Below, one piece after another: positions 44,697-57,525 of a stretch of DNA of 64,000 nucleotides. Source of the stretch: Saccharum officinarum (lineage: Eukaryota; Streptophyta; Magnoliopsida; Poales; Poaceae). The first letter of the stretch is position 1. Every line of letters starts with the position of its first letter. The notes beneath the pieces were generated by a model, which saw only the letters and a program-made list of their open reading frames with translations, had not been told where the DNA came from and did no database searches. Both the position numbers and the translations under genes were made by a program. The stretch spans positions 22,423,553 through 22,487,552 of the forward strand of contig CM036199.1 in NCBI GenBank assembly GCA_020631735.1. The letters run 5' to 3'.

Positions 44697-47600
44697 GCCC
44701 TCCCCCCTTAAAAGAATCGCGTCCCGAGATTTGGAATGGGAGATCTTTTAAGGAAGAGAGACACGTTATCTAGTTCCCAACATCTGCTATAGCATTCAGC
44801 TATAAATCTTCAACATCGGTGAATAATTTTACCAAAGGAACTTTCTGATACTCACTCTTCGTGGTAAAATTTGTCGAAAGAATTTCCTTCATTGACTTTG
44901 ATGAAGCATTGTTACTTTGGGAGGAATCCAAGATAGCACAGTACTGCATTCTCAAAGTACGGAGATCGCTTGGTCCATGAGTGAACCACTCACAAGTATC
45001 TGACTTTCTAATGACCACAACATAGGCCATATGAACTGGACTCTAGACCAAAATATTCAGAAGTATACTCGTTGAAATGACTCTATATCCACACGGTTTT
45101 GAAAAGCAGTTCTCTACCAAAATGGCTTGAGTACAACCTTCCAAAAGGGTGAGATCATAGATGACAACATTCTCTGAGGCTATAGGATACTGACTAACCA
45201 ATAGACAAGGTCTATGTTGGTCGTAAATGTTCATTCATTTAGGCACCAACTAATGGAAAACTACTTATAATTCCATGTGTGCAGTTCTCTTTTTCTGATA
45301 ACAACACTGTATTATCTGAATCTGTCGAGGGGTCAATGAATGTGATAGCTGACTCTGTCGGCTTCGTATTCCTGCCAACAGCTACCTAATAAGATTCTTT
45401 TATCCAAAGACAACAGTTATCTGGGTTGAATCAGATGCAACCTCTTGGTAAAAACATGTATAAGGTACCAAAGTATGTCATCATTGGAAAATAATTCCCT
45501 AAGAAGATGTAACGAGGCCTTAAGGTTAACAAGAGTTGTAATTATTCAATTAACCGCGGGGAGTAGTCTACCACCAAGCGATTGAATAAAATTTTCCTTG
45601 GTGACTTAGTTGTACTGTAAGTTGAGTTGACTTGCAGCATAACAACTTTGTCAGGCCAACTTTCACCTTAGGCTTTCTCCTTTTGAATCAAATAGTAACT
45701 CTAAGATGGGAAATCTGTTGTTTGACACTTTTCAAATTGCTTTTGATTCACGATGGTATACATTGATTTGCAGAAACCAAGGCTACTCGTACATTGTTGA
45801 TACGAGAACACAAAAGCAACGAAAGAGTGTAAACAAGTATCCGTGGGACCTCAAAAGGGCCATCCACAGCAGATCTCGACCATTAATTTTCATACCAATC
45901 CGATGATGCACACTCTTTGAACGTGCGGTTACTTTTGCAAGGCAAAACGCATACTCCACCTGGAGGACATTCCTACAAAAATAATGAACCTTTTCCGAAT
46001 ATCCCTCAACACTTCGTCTAATAGAGTTCTGAACAAAACCATTTGTGGCACCTAAGGGCACAAGGATGCTAATTGAAACTAGGTAGGCTTTCTCTAATTC
46101 TTCACTTTATTGGATAGAACACCTTGCACTATCTGTGCGATTGTCCAAGATGGAATTGACTTGTTCACAATGGCTCTAGAAGATAGAGTATCTCTCAAGT
46201 TGTTGGCTAGTTGATTAACTTCTTATTGGTTATTGCTCTGTAAGATACAGCCTTTGTAGTTACCAAAGAGTCGTTACCTAGCTGGAGATTAACCTTCCTA
46301 TTGGTAACTAATTAGTTGTCTCTCAACACTAAAAAGTTCCAACTTTTCATTCTTGATCACAATAATTGTGGTTTATACAGAACAGATGGTTGCCATCAAA
46401 GTCAGTAGATAATGAGTTACACTAGAGATGGCTGATCTCAACGGTAAGGTTATTAGGCATACAAAGGTTAAGACTTGCGTAATGTAACAATCGGTTCTTA
46501 TCCAACAGGTGACTTGTCCAACATTAAATGTTGTGTGTCCTTTTTATCCAACAGAGATGAGATACTTTACTCACTAGATGGTGGTTGTCAATATAGGGAC
46601 AACTAAGCAAAGTCACTTGTCTACCACCTATTGCAGTCTGTTAATGTTTATGTCGGTGACCGGTTCTTCAAAGGTTATCCTCTTAGCAACTTCAGGAGGA
46701 AGTTTTACTACTTTTGGTTCAATATAAGGGTCTTTCGATAAGATATGGAAAAACAATCAAGGAAGGAGGTCACGTGAAAATCACATCAGTGTTGTTCTGC
46801 AATGGATTATGATTAGAAACCATGATACCAGCGCGTGCCGAGCAGTACAACCTTGTGTGTGCACCCACAGGAGGCTCTCGGTTTTGTCGCGGCACCATTA
46901 GTTGCTACTCACAACACCATTACTGAACATGCACCCGATGAGGAATTTCAAATGACATAGATTGGGTTGTCAAGGTAGATGAATGAATTTGCAAGCACAC
47001 GATTTAGAGGCCCTAGCAGAGAGACATTGCGTCACACTAGCTAACCTTTGGGAGAGGTAACCAGAAGGTCCAACCTGGATTTGGGTACGGTCTCCACAAC
47101 TGGCAATGTACGAACCATGGTCAAAGGCTAGCATTGATGAAAGTTAACTTGGTGGGTCAGTCAATAAAGGTCTTCACAAAAAGGGTTGGAAAACACCCAC
47201 GGCTCATGCAAACATATAGGAGAACTAAACTTTGGTCTTTCGGTCAAGCAAAGGCATGGATACAAGCACTCAAGGCAAGCAACCATGTCTACCGGCTCAG
47301 GCTCCTAAGATAGAGAACCTAATGGAAGACAACAACCATACAATTACGTAACGTGAATGTTGTTCTAGGATAAAGCTATGCGACCCTCGTATGCTTACCG
47401 AGGACAAACGAGGTGACAACTATTGCCTACCTGGATAACAAGCATACATACAACATCATAGTCAAGCAGACATTGGAGAAAATTCAAACGAATGGGCTTA
47501 AGCAACCAATACAAGGCACAAGGCTCACCCAAAAATAAGCATTTATCTCAAGCATGAACTAACTACAAGTTTAGTCCAAACAAACGTTAGTTAAAGAGGC

Positions 47601-49515
47601 CAACTTAGCATGTGCCCAGAATCTGGACAGCAGCACAGTGGTTACTTGTTTCAACTATAACTGAGGTTGTAGACATCCCACAAAGATGATCCTAGACTTT
47701 ATAGAAAGTTTAGGAAGATGACTAGACTTTAGTTATTCATACCAATAGCTAATTCATAGATTAACATGGTCAAACATGCTGATGTTTCAGATCTGTACTA
47801 ATATGGACAGAAAACTGACAAGAACTTCAAAATTGCATAACTGGAGTTCTAGGGGTCCAACAAGGCTGAGCCTTAACTTTATGTAAAGATTATTAAGTTG
47901 TCTATAACTTTCTTATTATCATATTAAGATGATTCTATAGCTAACAAGGCCAAACAAGACAAAGAAGGCATCTCTGCCCAGATTTAGACAGATTCTGTCA
48001 TTCCACTTTATAAGCTTATAACTAGAGATTTAGACCACCAAAATTAGTGCTATAGGACATTCTGGAAAGCTTAGAAAAAGTACTACACTTCTTCTATTAT
48101 CTCCAAGACATGATTCCATATGAACATAGGTCAAATAAACCAAACATTCAGATCTGTTCTGAACATGAGCAGATTTTGACAACAAGCTTCTAAAATTTAT
48201 AACTCTCAGACCATAAGACCTAGGGTCATAAAATTTTTGGACAAGCTAGATAAGTAAGTTAGCTACAACTTTGGTATTCTCTATAACTACAGAAAACACC
48301 ATTATGATCATAAAAGCATCACTACAACAGAAACCGCTCTAGCAGCCAACGTTTAATAAGCAAAACGAAGTTTGCCTTTGTTCTACTTAACAAGAGAGCA
48401 CACAAACATATCATCCTAGTGGCTATAAACATTGTTACCTTAGACCAATACCAATTTAATTCATTCACGAGAATCCAATTTACTTAAGTGAGGTCTACAA
48501 CATTTTCAAACACTTGTATGACAACAAATTCACCCCTTGACTAAACTAGAGGGCATTTATAGGTCAAGCAGGTAACCATAATTATTTCTAGCAAGGCTAA
48601 ACACACACTTTTCTCAAACAACATGGAGTAAGGCATTCTTATTTAGCTTTATTCAAGAAAGATAGTGTAACACATTGATCACAAGTTACACACTATAGAA
48701 CAAGGGTGAGAAGAGTATAGCCATGCATAAAGCAACAATCATGAAGATGCATGCTTCGTCCTATTCGTCCTCACAAGATTGCCAACCTAAGGTGGCGATC
48801 ACGTTCTATGTCGGTGGCATAACACGCACTCTTTCGATATATAGCTAGTCGCCAGCTACATTCGACTTACGCATTCGTGGTTAGCGTACCTGCAGAAAAA
48901 TTTCATTGCAGCCCAACAATTCCCCAATATAAGGCACACAATGAAAGCAGTAAGTAAAATTTTTAAGTACTCCCATATACATATACCCCTGTATATATAC
49001 ATGTAGCACCAAAACTACCCGAATCATTCGATCACCCACAATTAAGTACCTTCATATATACATGTGTGTAACATGTAAATAATCTAGTAACCAAAACTAG
49101 CTCTCCCCTAGACCGAGGGTTGTATGGTCATGCTCTCACAACTCACACTTACCTGAGCGTAGGTGCGACGTTGCATAAAAGTAAACTTAGCAACATATAT
49201 GGCTATTTCATATATGAAGGCTACCTCTAATCTAACACACCGGGTAGCATAGTGTGGGAGAGTCATCACACATACATACCTTGGTCTGGGCGTAGATGCA
49301 TAATTGAAAAACCCCCAAGTTAGTACTTATATAAGCCACCTAATAATCCTTATATGGGCATAAGGAAATTGACCACTGGCATACTTAGGTTTAAAATTTA
49401 AATTCGACAAACCTATATAAAACTATAAGTTGATAAAACTGATTTTATAAAACAAAACCTTTGTTTTAAATACACATATGACATGTTTAATGTTGAATCT
49501 TGCTCCGATGCCAGC
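44697..49515 (-). other. Internal region of element C, no recognisable coding
   Basis: 4.8 kb with only short ORFs (the longest is 92 aa at 45783-46061) lacking any retroviral motif. From its 5' end (right) it holds the primer site (49501-49513), a leader like that of A (48700-49500), a stretch of LTR-like sequence (47580-48300), a spacer matching A's pre-pol spacer (46830-46950), unknown sequence (44710-46800) and the polypurine tract. The order fits a derivative in which the coding parts were replaced. Confidence 0.7.
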
Positions 49516-52500
49516 TGTAACAGAACCGTCCAAATTATAAGAGCACAAGTACAAAAACAATCACCGAAATGATCAAATTCTCGCACTTGAGCCCATATAA
49601 CTCCGGTAGTCCAATGAAATCACGAGGGATCTCAAACCAACCAACATACAAGCCAAGATCGTAGTGATTCAACATAACAAGTCACATGTTACAATCATTT
49701 CACAAGTAATTCAATATACATCGGAGTTCAACATAGTTATTAAAACTTACATTGAAAAGTAGCGGAAGCAAAGTAATTTGAAACTAACATTGATCTTATT
49801 TCAAATACATGCCAGTACCACGGTCGACTTCCAACAAAAGCATTTGAGATAAGGTAAATAACAAGGATCATGCCCGTGATCACACTCCGCCACTACGGCA
49901 GGAGTCAACCAACTCTTGCAGCCGCCATGATACATCATAACCTGCAACAAGTGGGGATAAAACCCTGAGTACGAGAAGGTACTCAGCTAGACTTACCCGT
50001 CAGAAACCAGAAATAAGGTGACACCAAGGATCATGCAAGGCTGATATAAAGTGGGCTGGCTTGACAACATTTTGCATAAAAGCTTAATATAGATGATCAA
50101 TCATTAATGCTTAAGCATCAAGTTAATTATTATTAACCTATCATCTATATTAGAACCTGTACTAGAGCACTCACTTTATTAGGAGCAAACAATATTAACC
50201 ATAGCAGGTATAAATTGAGGCAACCTTTCCATCGTGATCCAATTAACCATCAGTTCAATTTAATTGAATCTACGTTGCCGCTGCTCAAGTCAAGTGCTCA
50301 CTAACCGGGAGCGACGGCGATTCGAATCGAATTCCTATCCAGCTGGAGGGGTATTTCTAACACTCACCGCGCAGGCCCCTGCCAGGGTCGCACAAGCCAC
50401 CTTTTCATATGATTCAGGAATCGCGGGTCCGAATGATGTCGCGACCCCAAGGGCGACACTCTGCCAGGTGATAGGGACTCTAACCCCCCCTTGGTCTCAC
50501 GCCAATGTCCCCAAGCACATCCTTTCTCTCCTCCAAGAAGCAACCTACCATTCGATTCCCGGCCTGAATCACATTACTCGGCTTCGCGGTCGGAACGACT
50601 TATCCGGCCAACTAAGTGTTAGACTGCGTTCAACATGACTCAAGGACGTACAGCGAATCGGTCCTTAAACGACTCAGACGGGGATAGATTCACACCCAAG
50701 ACCTCCATGCCTTGTCGCTTCACTATCGTCATCCCGTCTGGTCTCATTTCATTTTATTAACATATGGTTCCATTCCACGATAGCAAATATAGCCAACCGT
50801 GCCATATATGAATATCCCTATATCTCGCAGGTGACAGGAAATCACCCGACTTCTACCGCTTAAAGCAGGGCTAAGCATCTACTCGATCCTAGTCTATGTA
50901 GGATTCAAGGATTCATATATCTGGACAAGGAATGATATAATGCAGCAAGAGTTTCCAACCAACTCCTATCACTTAATGCAACAATACTTATAACATATAT
51001 AGAATTAATTGCTTTAAAGATAGGAGGCTTATAATGCTCCGGGGCTTGCCTGGGATCCGACTCAAGTTAGAGTATGTCAGATGAATTCACTTGGCGAGCA
51101 TCCTCCCATCTAGCACTTGCCCGATCCTTCTATCTTCGGGATGGATCCACCAAACACCGTCTTCGGGTTTGGCTCCACATCAGGTCCTTCCCGTGCTTTA
51201 GCTAACGTACCTAAATGAGGTGCAACAATGCATATGTATGAATGCATAGAAGTGCAATAAACAAAGTAATCACACAAGCATACCAAAGTTCTCCTAAACA
51301 CCTAGAGCTAATTAACTTAATCCTCACTAAGGCATAACATAGAAGATTGCAAACACATCAATCAAGACACAAGTCTTATAAGATCCTAAGGTACCAACCC
51401 AAGTACTTTCAAAGGTATGAGTCACACTTCAACACATTAGCATGGCAAAGTTAATCAAAGTACTAGAACTAGAAATTGCTACCTTCTGGATATCAGACCA
51501 ACAGCTGAGTAATTTAATCATAACTGGAGATCCCTAAATCCAAATGACTTGCAAGAAGACATTATGGAAAGCTTATAAAATTATCTACATTTTATATAAT
51601 ATCATCACAGCATGATTCATAAGTTAAACAAGTCAAAATACAAAGTTCTAGAATCTGTTCCTGACAAACAGAGAGCAAGCAATTCTGTACCCTAACTTTA
51701 AACAGCTGTAGTTTCTAAACCATATGGCCAAATGCCACTAAATTTTAACAGCAGCTAGATCATAAAATTCACAACAACTTTGTTATAGCACACAAGACAT
51801 GAAAACATCATTTGCATAGGGTAATTAACAATATTCTCAAATCTGTTTAGAAACCTCATTTGCAAGAAATAATTATTAACTTATGTTGCAAACATATAAT
51901 TGGATAAAACCAATTTTACCAACATTTCATACATGACTAATGAACACCAGAAAACTTAGTGTCCATTTCTAAATAAATTCTTTTAATGCCTTTTCTTAAT
52001 TTATTTAAATCATTAGGTGGAATTATGAACACATATCAAAAGTGCACAATAAATTCTACCAAAATTACAGTGGCCTACACATGCTACCAAAAGTCTATTG
52101 TCCAAATTTCAAGCCATTTGGACAAGTATATCAACCTCTATGAAAAAGACAAATAGCTATTGCAATAAATCATGTGAGAGCAAGTTAAACTTAACACTCA
52201 ATATTTTCTGTAAACACAAGGCCATATTATGAATCAATATGATAGAGAAACATCATACTAAGGTAATGGAACAATATTTTCTATTTTATCATTTATATAT
52301 TATTTATAAGCTATTTATTAAGCCATAAACAAGTTAAATCAATAATTAGATCATACAATAAGTAGTGACCAAGAAATTTATACCACAGTACATACATATC
52401 ATGACAAGACTACCATAAAAATTTCACATCAATTGGAGCAACACAACTCAAGATATAATTTGACAAGCAATATAAATGCAGATTTCCTTATTTATCAAGG

Positions 52501-54534
52501 TCAAATCACAACCCTAAGAAAACAGTAAACAAATAGGGTGTGTAATATTTTTCCTAGCAAGTACATGTCATCACAAAATTAACAAAACAAGAATCACCAT
52601 TTTTGGGGTTCTAAAACTCTAGATCTTGCTCTGGTCAAGTTTATAAGCATTTTAGAGCATTTTTAAAGCTTAAATAAAGACATCAGAAAATATCTACAAA
52701 CATCTAACATATTATGACTCCACTGCATAGATCTCTTCACAAGATTTCCAAAAAGTCCACATTTACCATTTTTGGACTTTCCTAGTATGAGATATGGATT
52801 TTAGAAGATTTAACATAAAATTAAAATTCAAAACCAGAATAAATCCAACCCTAACTGAAATCGCTAGGCACACCCAACATATACCCAAACTTGGTCACCA
52901 CTTAACCCGACATGTGGGACCCTTTATTCCGCTGGGCCCGCTCGTCAGACACACATATGGAGAGACAGAGAGAAGACACCGTCTTCTTCCCTTTCGGCCG
53001 GCCGAGCAGGGGAGGGAGCCGGCCGGTCTCCGGCGAGGTGAGGCGGCGCCGGCGGCAAGTGGCTGCAGCACGGCCATCCTGGACCACGCGCGCACCCGGG
53101 CAGGGGCACAGCTTGCTCATGAGCAGTCCACAGTGGCGTGACCGCGAGCGTGCGCGGCCATGGCGGCTGTTGTGGGAGGCGGTGGCGCTACCGCGGTTCC
53201 GGCGGCTGACGGTGGCATTGGCAACGAGCAGGGGTGGTGGAGCATTCCCAACACGAGGGGCGCCCAGTGGTGCTCTTTCCTTGCCTCACGGTGATCCGAG
53301 GCTAGCCGGCCACGGAGGCAGCAGTCCGCCGTGATTGCGGCTCCGGCGGCGGCCGTCTACAACGGCGGCGAGGCCAGAAGAAGGGGCGCGTCGTGGGCGG
53401 CGCGAGGAGAGGGAGGTGGTGCGGTGGTTCGATTTGACAGTAGGGTGCTTGGTGGTGGCCGGCCACGAGCTCGACTTGGCTCGGCAATGGCGGAGCGCGC
53501 TCGCGCAGCACGAGGAAGGGAGCGGAAAGCAGCAGAGAGCGAGCCAGCGAGGGCGACGAGCTCAGTGACTCCACATTAGAGCAGAGCCGAGAGGGAGGAG
53601 GCTGGGCACGCAGCGGGGCGACGGGGCGCTGCTGTCCTGCATGGTGGCCACGCGCTCCCGCACGTGGCATTTCGTCGAACAGGTGGCGAGCAACGGTGCG
53701 GCCGGTGTGGGGCGTGTTTTTGGGTCGTTTCCAGGCTAAATCAGCGAACGGGCCAAAAATGAAGTTTTATCTACTCCTCATGCTCTCCAACTTTGATTAA
53801 GGTAGCTCGGCCTGTAGAGCAATAGATTAGCGGGTAATTAGTCCCCAATATGGCAATGTCAACGTTTTGAAAATGGTCACGGAATCTCGCCTTCGGAGGT
53901 CAAAACTCGGTCAAACTCAGTGCAACTTTTTGCATGCTCTTCTCCATAATATAACCTTCAACTTTTATTTTTGGACCAACTCAAGTTGCTTAACAAATTT
54001 TGGAGAACGCGGAATGCCAATGTCGACGACACCGAAATCAGGGATTAAAAATGGCTAAGTGCTGAAATCAGCCCTAAAACTGACTTGTGGGCCCTGTTTG
54101 AGCATGTTACACACATTTTCATGACTTGACTCTTAAACAAAGTTTGTTCCTTATAAAATTCTCTACAACTTTGTCAAAGGGTGCACAGTCATGCAAAGCT
54201 TCTAGGTCACACTTTTGAAATGGTCAAACCACAGGGCTCCAGGGCCCATACATGGTCAACCACCAATTAGAAGCATAATTAGGCAAAATGATCAACATGA
54301 ACATTGTTCCATTAAGTGCCCTAAGTGTAGTTAAGGTGCTGTAGAGTTCATCTAGAGTCATTTGGCTAGTTTGCAAGGTTTGGTTGATGTTCTATAGTTC
54401 CATTAACTTAATGGGGCAAATTCCAATAGGAATGGAACTTATCATTTCATGTGACTTTTTGATTCCAAACTCCATGAAACTTTTCCAGGGATCAATATGG
54501 ATAGGTACTAAGGTGAGACACCTGGGGTGTTACA
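49516..54534 (-). repeat. 5' LTR of element C (right, full length)
   Basis: 5019 bp, nearly the length of A's LTR. It carries the hairpin at 49965-49986, the conserved block of about 400 bp (50275-50680, with a 124-aa ORF antisense to the element), a GGGGCTTGCC block at 51040 like that in the other LTRs, and a GC-rich part (52910-53720). Confidence 0.9.
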
Positions 54535-54539
54535 GCAGC

Positions 54540-55291
54540 GGCAACGTAGATCTCATTAAATAAACTGGTGGTTAAGGGAATGATACAATGTTGCCACAAT
54601 TCATAACTGCTCTGGATATAATGATGATAATTGTTTGATTATAATTAAGTGCATGTTTAGTACAGGTGCTAAGATAGATGACAGGTAAATGCTAAAAATA
54701 ACTGCTAGTACAGACTACAAGAGTTTAAATTACTTATGCCTTTATGCAAAATGTTATGTCAGCTAGCCTCTTGTGTAAGCCTTGCATAATCCTTGGTGTC
54801 ATCTTATTTCTGGTTTTCGACGGGTAAGTCTAGCTGAGTACATTCCAGTACTCAGGGTTTATTCCCTCCTGTTGCAGATGACATGCTTTATCAGGGATTC
54901 TGCAAGACGTGTCTCCACCCTGCGGGTGATGATGACTAGATCACAAGGGCATGATCGCCTTTATGTACTTTCCTCATGCTTTTGCGGGATGTCGATCATC
55001 CAGACTGGCAGTATTTAATTAACTAGTGTGTGTGTTATGCTTCCGCTACTTTCAAACTTGGTTTGTAATAATTGCTACTCCGTGGTGTAAATTTATTTCA
55101 GAACTACTTGTGAAATGTAACGTATGATGTTGTATGTTGAATGATGCGATCCTGGTTGTAAGCAGTTTGGTTTGAGATCCTTCGTGATTTCGATTGACTA
55201 CCGGGATTATATGGGCTCAAGTTTGAAAATTTGAGCGCTTCGGTGCTTGTTTTCGTACTTGTGCTCTTATAATTTGGTCGGTTCTGTTACA
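54540..55291 (+). repeat. 3' LTR of element A, right part
   Basis: Continuation of 36192-40462 after element C. It holds the hairpin module (54834-54855) and ends TTCTGTTACA at 55291, followed by the right CACGT duplication. Confidence 0.92.
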
Positions 55292-55296
55292 CACGT

Positions 55297-56121
55297 GGTC
55301 ACAACGGCGGCGCGACTGATGCGGCTCTAGAAGCAGGGCGCGTCCGCCTAGGGTTTATGTGTGGCTCGGGCTGAGCCGGTGAGCCCGCGGGGGCCGACGG
55401 CTGCGCTGGCGGGCCTGCGGGGCCGCTGGGCTAGCGGGTCGTGTGCGGCTGGGCCAGGGGAAAGCAAGAGCTACAGCTGGGCCTGCGGGCGCGTGTTGAG
55501 CCGTGGGATGAAGGGGCAGGCCGAGGGAGACGCGAGCTAGGCTACGCGCGCACGGGCCAGAGGAAGGGAGGCGCGAGGCAGGGCGGCCTGTTGGTCGAGC
55601 TAGGCCTGCTCGGGGAATGGGAGGGGAAGAGGGAGGTGCTGGGCTGGGCCGGCGGGTGAGGAAAAAGGGAGAGAGGGGGAGGGGAGTTGGGCTGGATGTT
55701 GGAAAAAGGAAAAAGGAATTTTTCCTTTTATGAGTTATGAACTTATGAATTTGAAAAGAGATTCTAAAGGGATTATTAAAAGAGTTTGGGGAATGATTTG
55801 AATGGGATTCGAAACAAATTCCAAAAGAGACTTGAGATGGAAAAATTTCCAGGAGAGAACTTGGGAAGGGCTTGAATGGAACTCGAGTTGATTTCCAAAG
55901 GAGTGCGAGAAGGGACTTGCTATGAATTTGTGCATTCCAACTCCAAACCCTAGACCAACAAAAGGACTCCGGCATACTCCTACAAACAATTTTGCATGTA
56001 TGCAACGACTTGTTAGTGAGTTAGTCTCGGGTTAGTCCTAGAAGCTACATGCTTCACACAGTTGTAGGAAAAAATTTAAAAAGCTCGTATTTTTTGTTGT
56101 CCAAAAACCCAGGTTGTTACA
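55297..56121 (-). mobile_element. Probable solo Gypsy LTR 'B', right part
   Basis: Continuation of 21906-26411. GC-rich up to about 55700, then AT-rich, ending AGGTTGTTACA at 56121, which on the minus strand is a TGTAACAACCT start typical of these LTRs. The 216-aa ORF on the minus strand is a composition shadow with no recognised domain. Confidence 0.55.
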
Positions 56122-56126
56122 ATTTT

Positions 56127-56940
56127 TATGGTAGTTCTCGATGTATTTAGACTATAGACCGAGATAGATCTCCCATCCTATAAATATAAAGGGCCATGCT
56201 CAATTGAGGATATCCATCAAACAAAACACTATTCTTTATCTCTAAACCCTAATTTTTTTGGAACCTCAATTTTTTTCTCTTCATCTCCACAACGATTTGA
56301 GACATTCTAGGTAATCTTGCTAATCCTAGAATAACCTTAGGAACACCAGCCCTAATAGGGTGCCTTTATCATGTTCTCATAGGCTTTCTAGCAGACTTGA
56401 CAAACTAGGTCACTCAGTATTTCATATCGGGTGGTCCGGATTGCGTAGGCTTTGCTACGAGCTCATCAATTTGCAATTCATATGTTCTAGCGCTTTGGTG
56501 TGTGGTCACATCTTGCGCCAACATATGCATTTTTAAACTATGCTTTTACTAAGATAAGAAATTGATAAGAAAATTAACTAATTAGTAAAGAACAAATTAG
56601 CCTTTTGCCAAACTCTTTGTTTGATCACAAAATTGCTTGGTTACCTTGTATTTGAGGATAGAGTGAACAAGAAAAGATGACTGCTCCATCTTATCTAAGG
56701 GCTTATTTAGGACTGCTCCACGAACCCTGCTCTACAAATTCCACCGTGGATTGGCTCCATGAAAAATTTGGAGTTTGTGGAACACTCTTTTATGTGCTTC
56801 ACAACTCTACCTTTTTTTCGAACGGAGCGCGTGGAGCTGAACTTATTTGGCTAAAAACCATGGAGCAAAGCTTAAAAAAACATAGAATGGAGCAGTCACA
56901 ACCTTCGAGTAGGAAAGCAACAGCAAAAATTTGAAACCAA
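56127..56940. other. Unassigned repeat-like stretch before the Pumilio gene
   Basis: Includes TATAAATATAAAGGGCC (about 56180), which could be the promoter of an old LTR. A possible truncated MITE lies at 56699-56910 (GGGCTTATTTAGGACTGCTCC at the left; a partial inverted match TGGAGCAGTC near 56890). No gene is seen. Confidence 0.4.
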
Positions 56941-57188
56941 GGGTGTGTTTAGTTCCGCGAAAAGGTGTAAAAAAAGTACTGTAGCACGTTTTGGCTTTAT
57001 TTGGTAAATAGTGTCCAATCGTTGACTAATTAGGTTCAAAACGTTCGTCTCGCAAAGTACAACCAAGCTGTACAATTAGTTTTTTATTTCATCTACATTT
57101 AGTACTCCATGCATGTATCGCAAGTTTGATGTGACGGGGAATCTTTTGTTTGCACAGTGATTTTTTTTTGAGGAACTGAACACAGCCC
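56941..57188. mobile_element. MITE with GTGTTTAGTTCC termini, copy 2, in the Pumilio promoter
   Basis: About 248 bp, from GGGTGTGTTTAGTTCC to GAACTGAACACAGCCC. Same family as 6521-6764, opposite orientation. It ends about 340 bp upstream of the Pumilio start codon, in the likely promoter or distal 5'UTR. Confidence 0.8.
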
Positions 57189-57525
57189 AAGGGTTTTTCT
57201 TTCTCCTCTCCTGCCAGCACGGCTCCTGAAGGGAATCGCATTCCTATCTTCTGCTTTCCTGGCGTCGAATCCTAGTCCCTGTCTGCCTGATGCCAAGTTT
57301 TCCATTCCCTCCGCGCCCCTCTAAACCCAACCCACGACAAGCCCAAAACCCCGGAAAACCCTAACCCTAGAGAAAAAGGCGCCGCCACCCAACCCAACCC
57401 AACCCATCCCACCCCACCCGGGCGTGCCCATTTGTTGCCCGCGCCTCCTGCGGGTGGTTTCGTTCAAACCCAACCTAATTTTTCGCGAGCGCGCGCGTGC
57501 GGCGTTGCGAGAGGAGGCGGAGACG
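57189..57525 (+). promoter_or_regulatory. Promoter-proximal region and 5'UTR of the Pumilio gene
   Basis: CT- and C-rich, with repeats of AACCC/ACCCA (57390-57420) and CTAACCCTAGAG (57361-57372), usual for a grass 5' leader. An in-frame ATG at 57424 with no intervening stop would extend the protein by 34 residues; the ATG at 57526 (context GACGATGGC) fits family N-termini better. No clear TATA box. Confidence 0.55.

Larger units (their letters stand above)
40463..54534 (-). mobile_element. Non-autonomous Gypsy element 'C', nested in the 3' LTR of A
   Basis: Minus-strand element. The 5' LTR is on the right (49516-54534), the primer site reads TGGCATCGGAGCA (reverse of 49501-49513), and the polypurine tract is the reverse of 44697-44709. 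Perfect target duplication GCAGC (40458-40462 and 54535-54539). LTR ends TGTAACAC/TGTTACA, leader homology and the shared spacer show kinship with A. It encodes no recognisable gag, pol or H3-like ORF, so it must be mobilised in trans. Confidence 0.9.
26412..55291 (+). mobile_element. Chromovirus-like Ty3/Gypsy element 'A' (contains nested element C)
   Basis: Two LTRs of about 5.02 kb (26412-31433, and 36192-40462 joined to 54540-55291), primer site, a histone-H3-tail-like ORF, pol with a terminal chromodomain, and a polypurine tract. The target duplication is a perfect CACGT (26407-26411 and 55292-55296). Without the 14-kb insertion it is about 14.8 kb. Recognisable gag and protease are missing and pol has two nonsense codons, so this copy is defective. 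Spot comparison of the LTRs shows about 1% difference, so it is young. Confidence 0.9.

Noticed and set aside
45783..46061. 92-aa minus-strand ORF in element C as gag or protease remnant
   Set aside because: On the element strand, but no zinc knuckle, protease or other motif, and neighbouring frames are full of stops.
57424..57525. N-terminal extension of the Pumilio protein from ATG 57424
   Set aside because: In frame, but the added 34 residues do not look like the family; ATG 57526 was preferred. Not excluded without transcript data.
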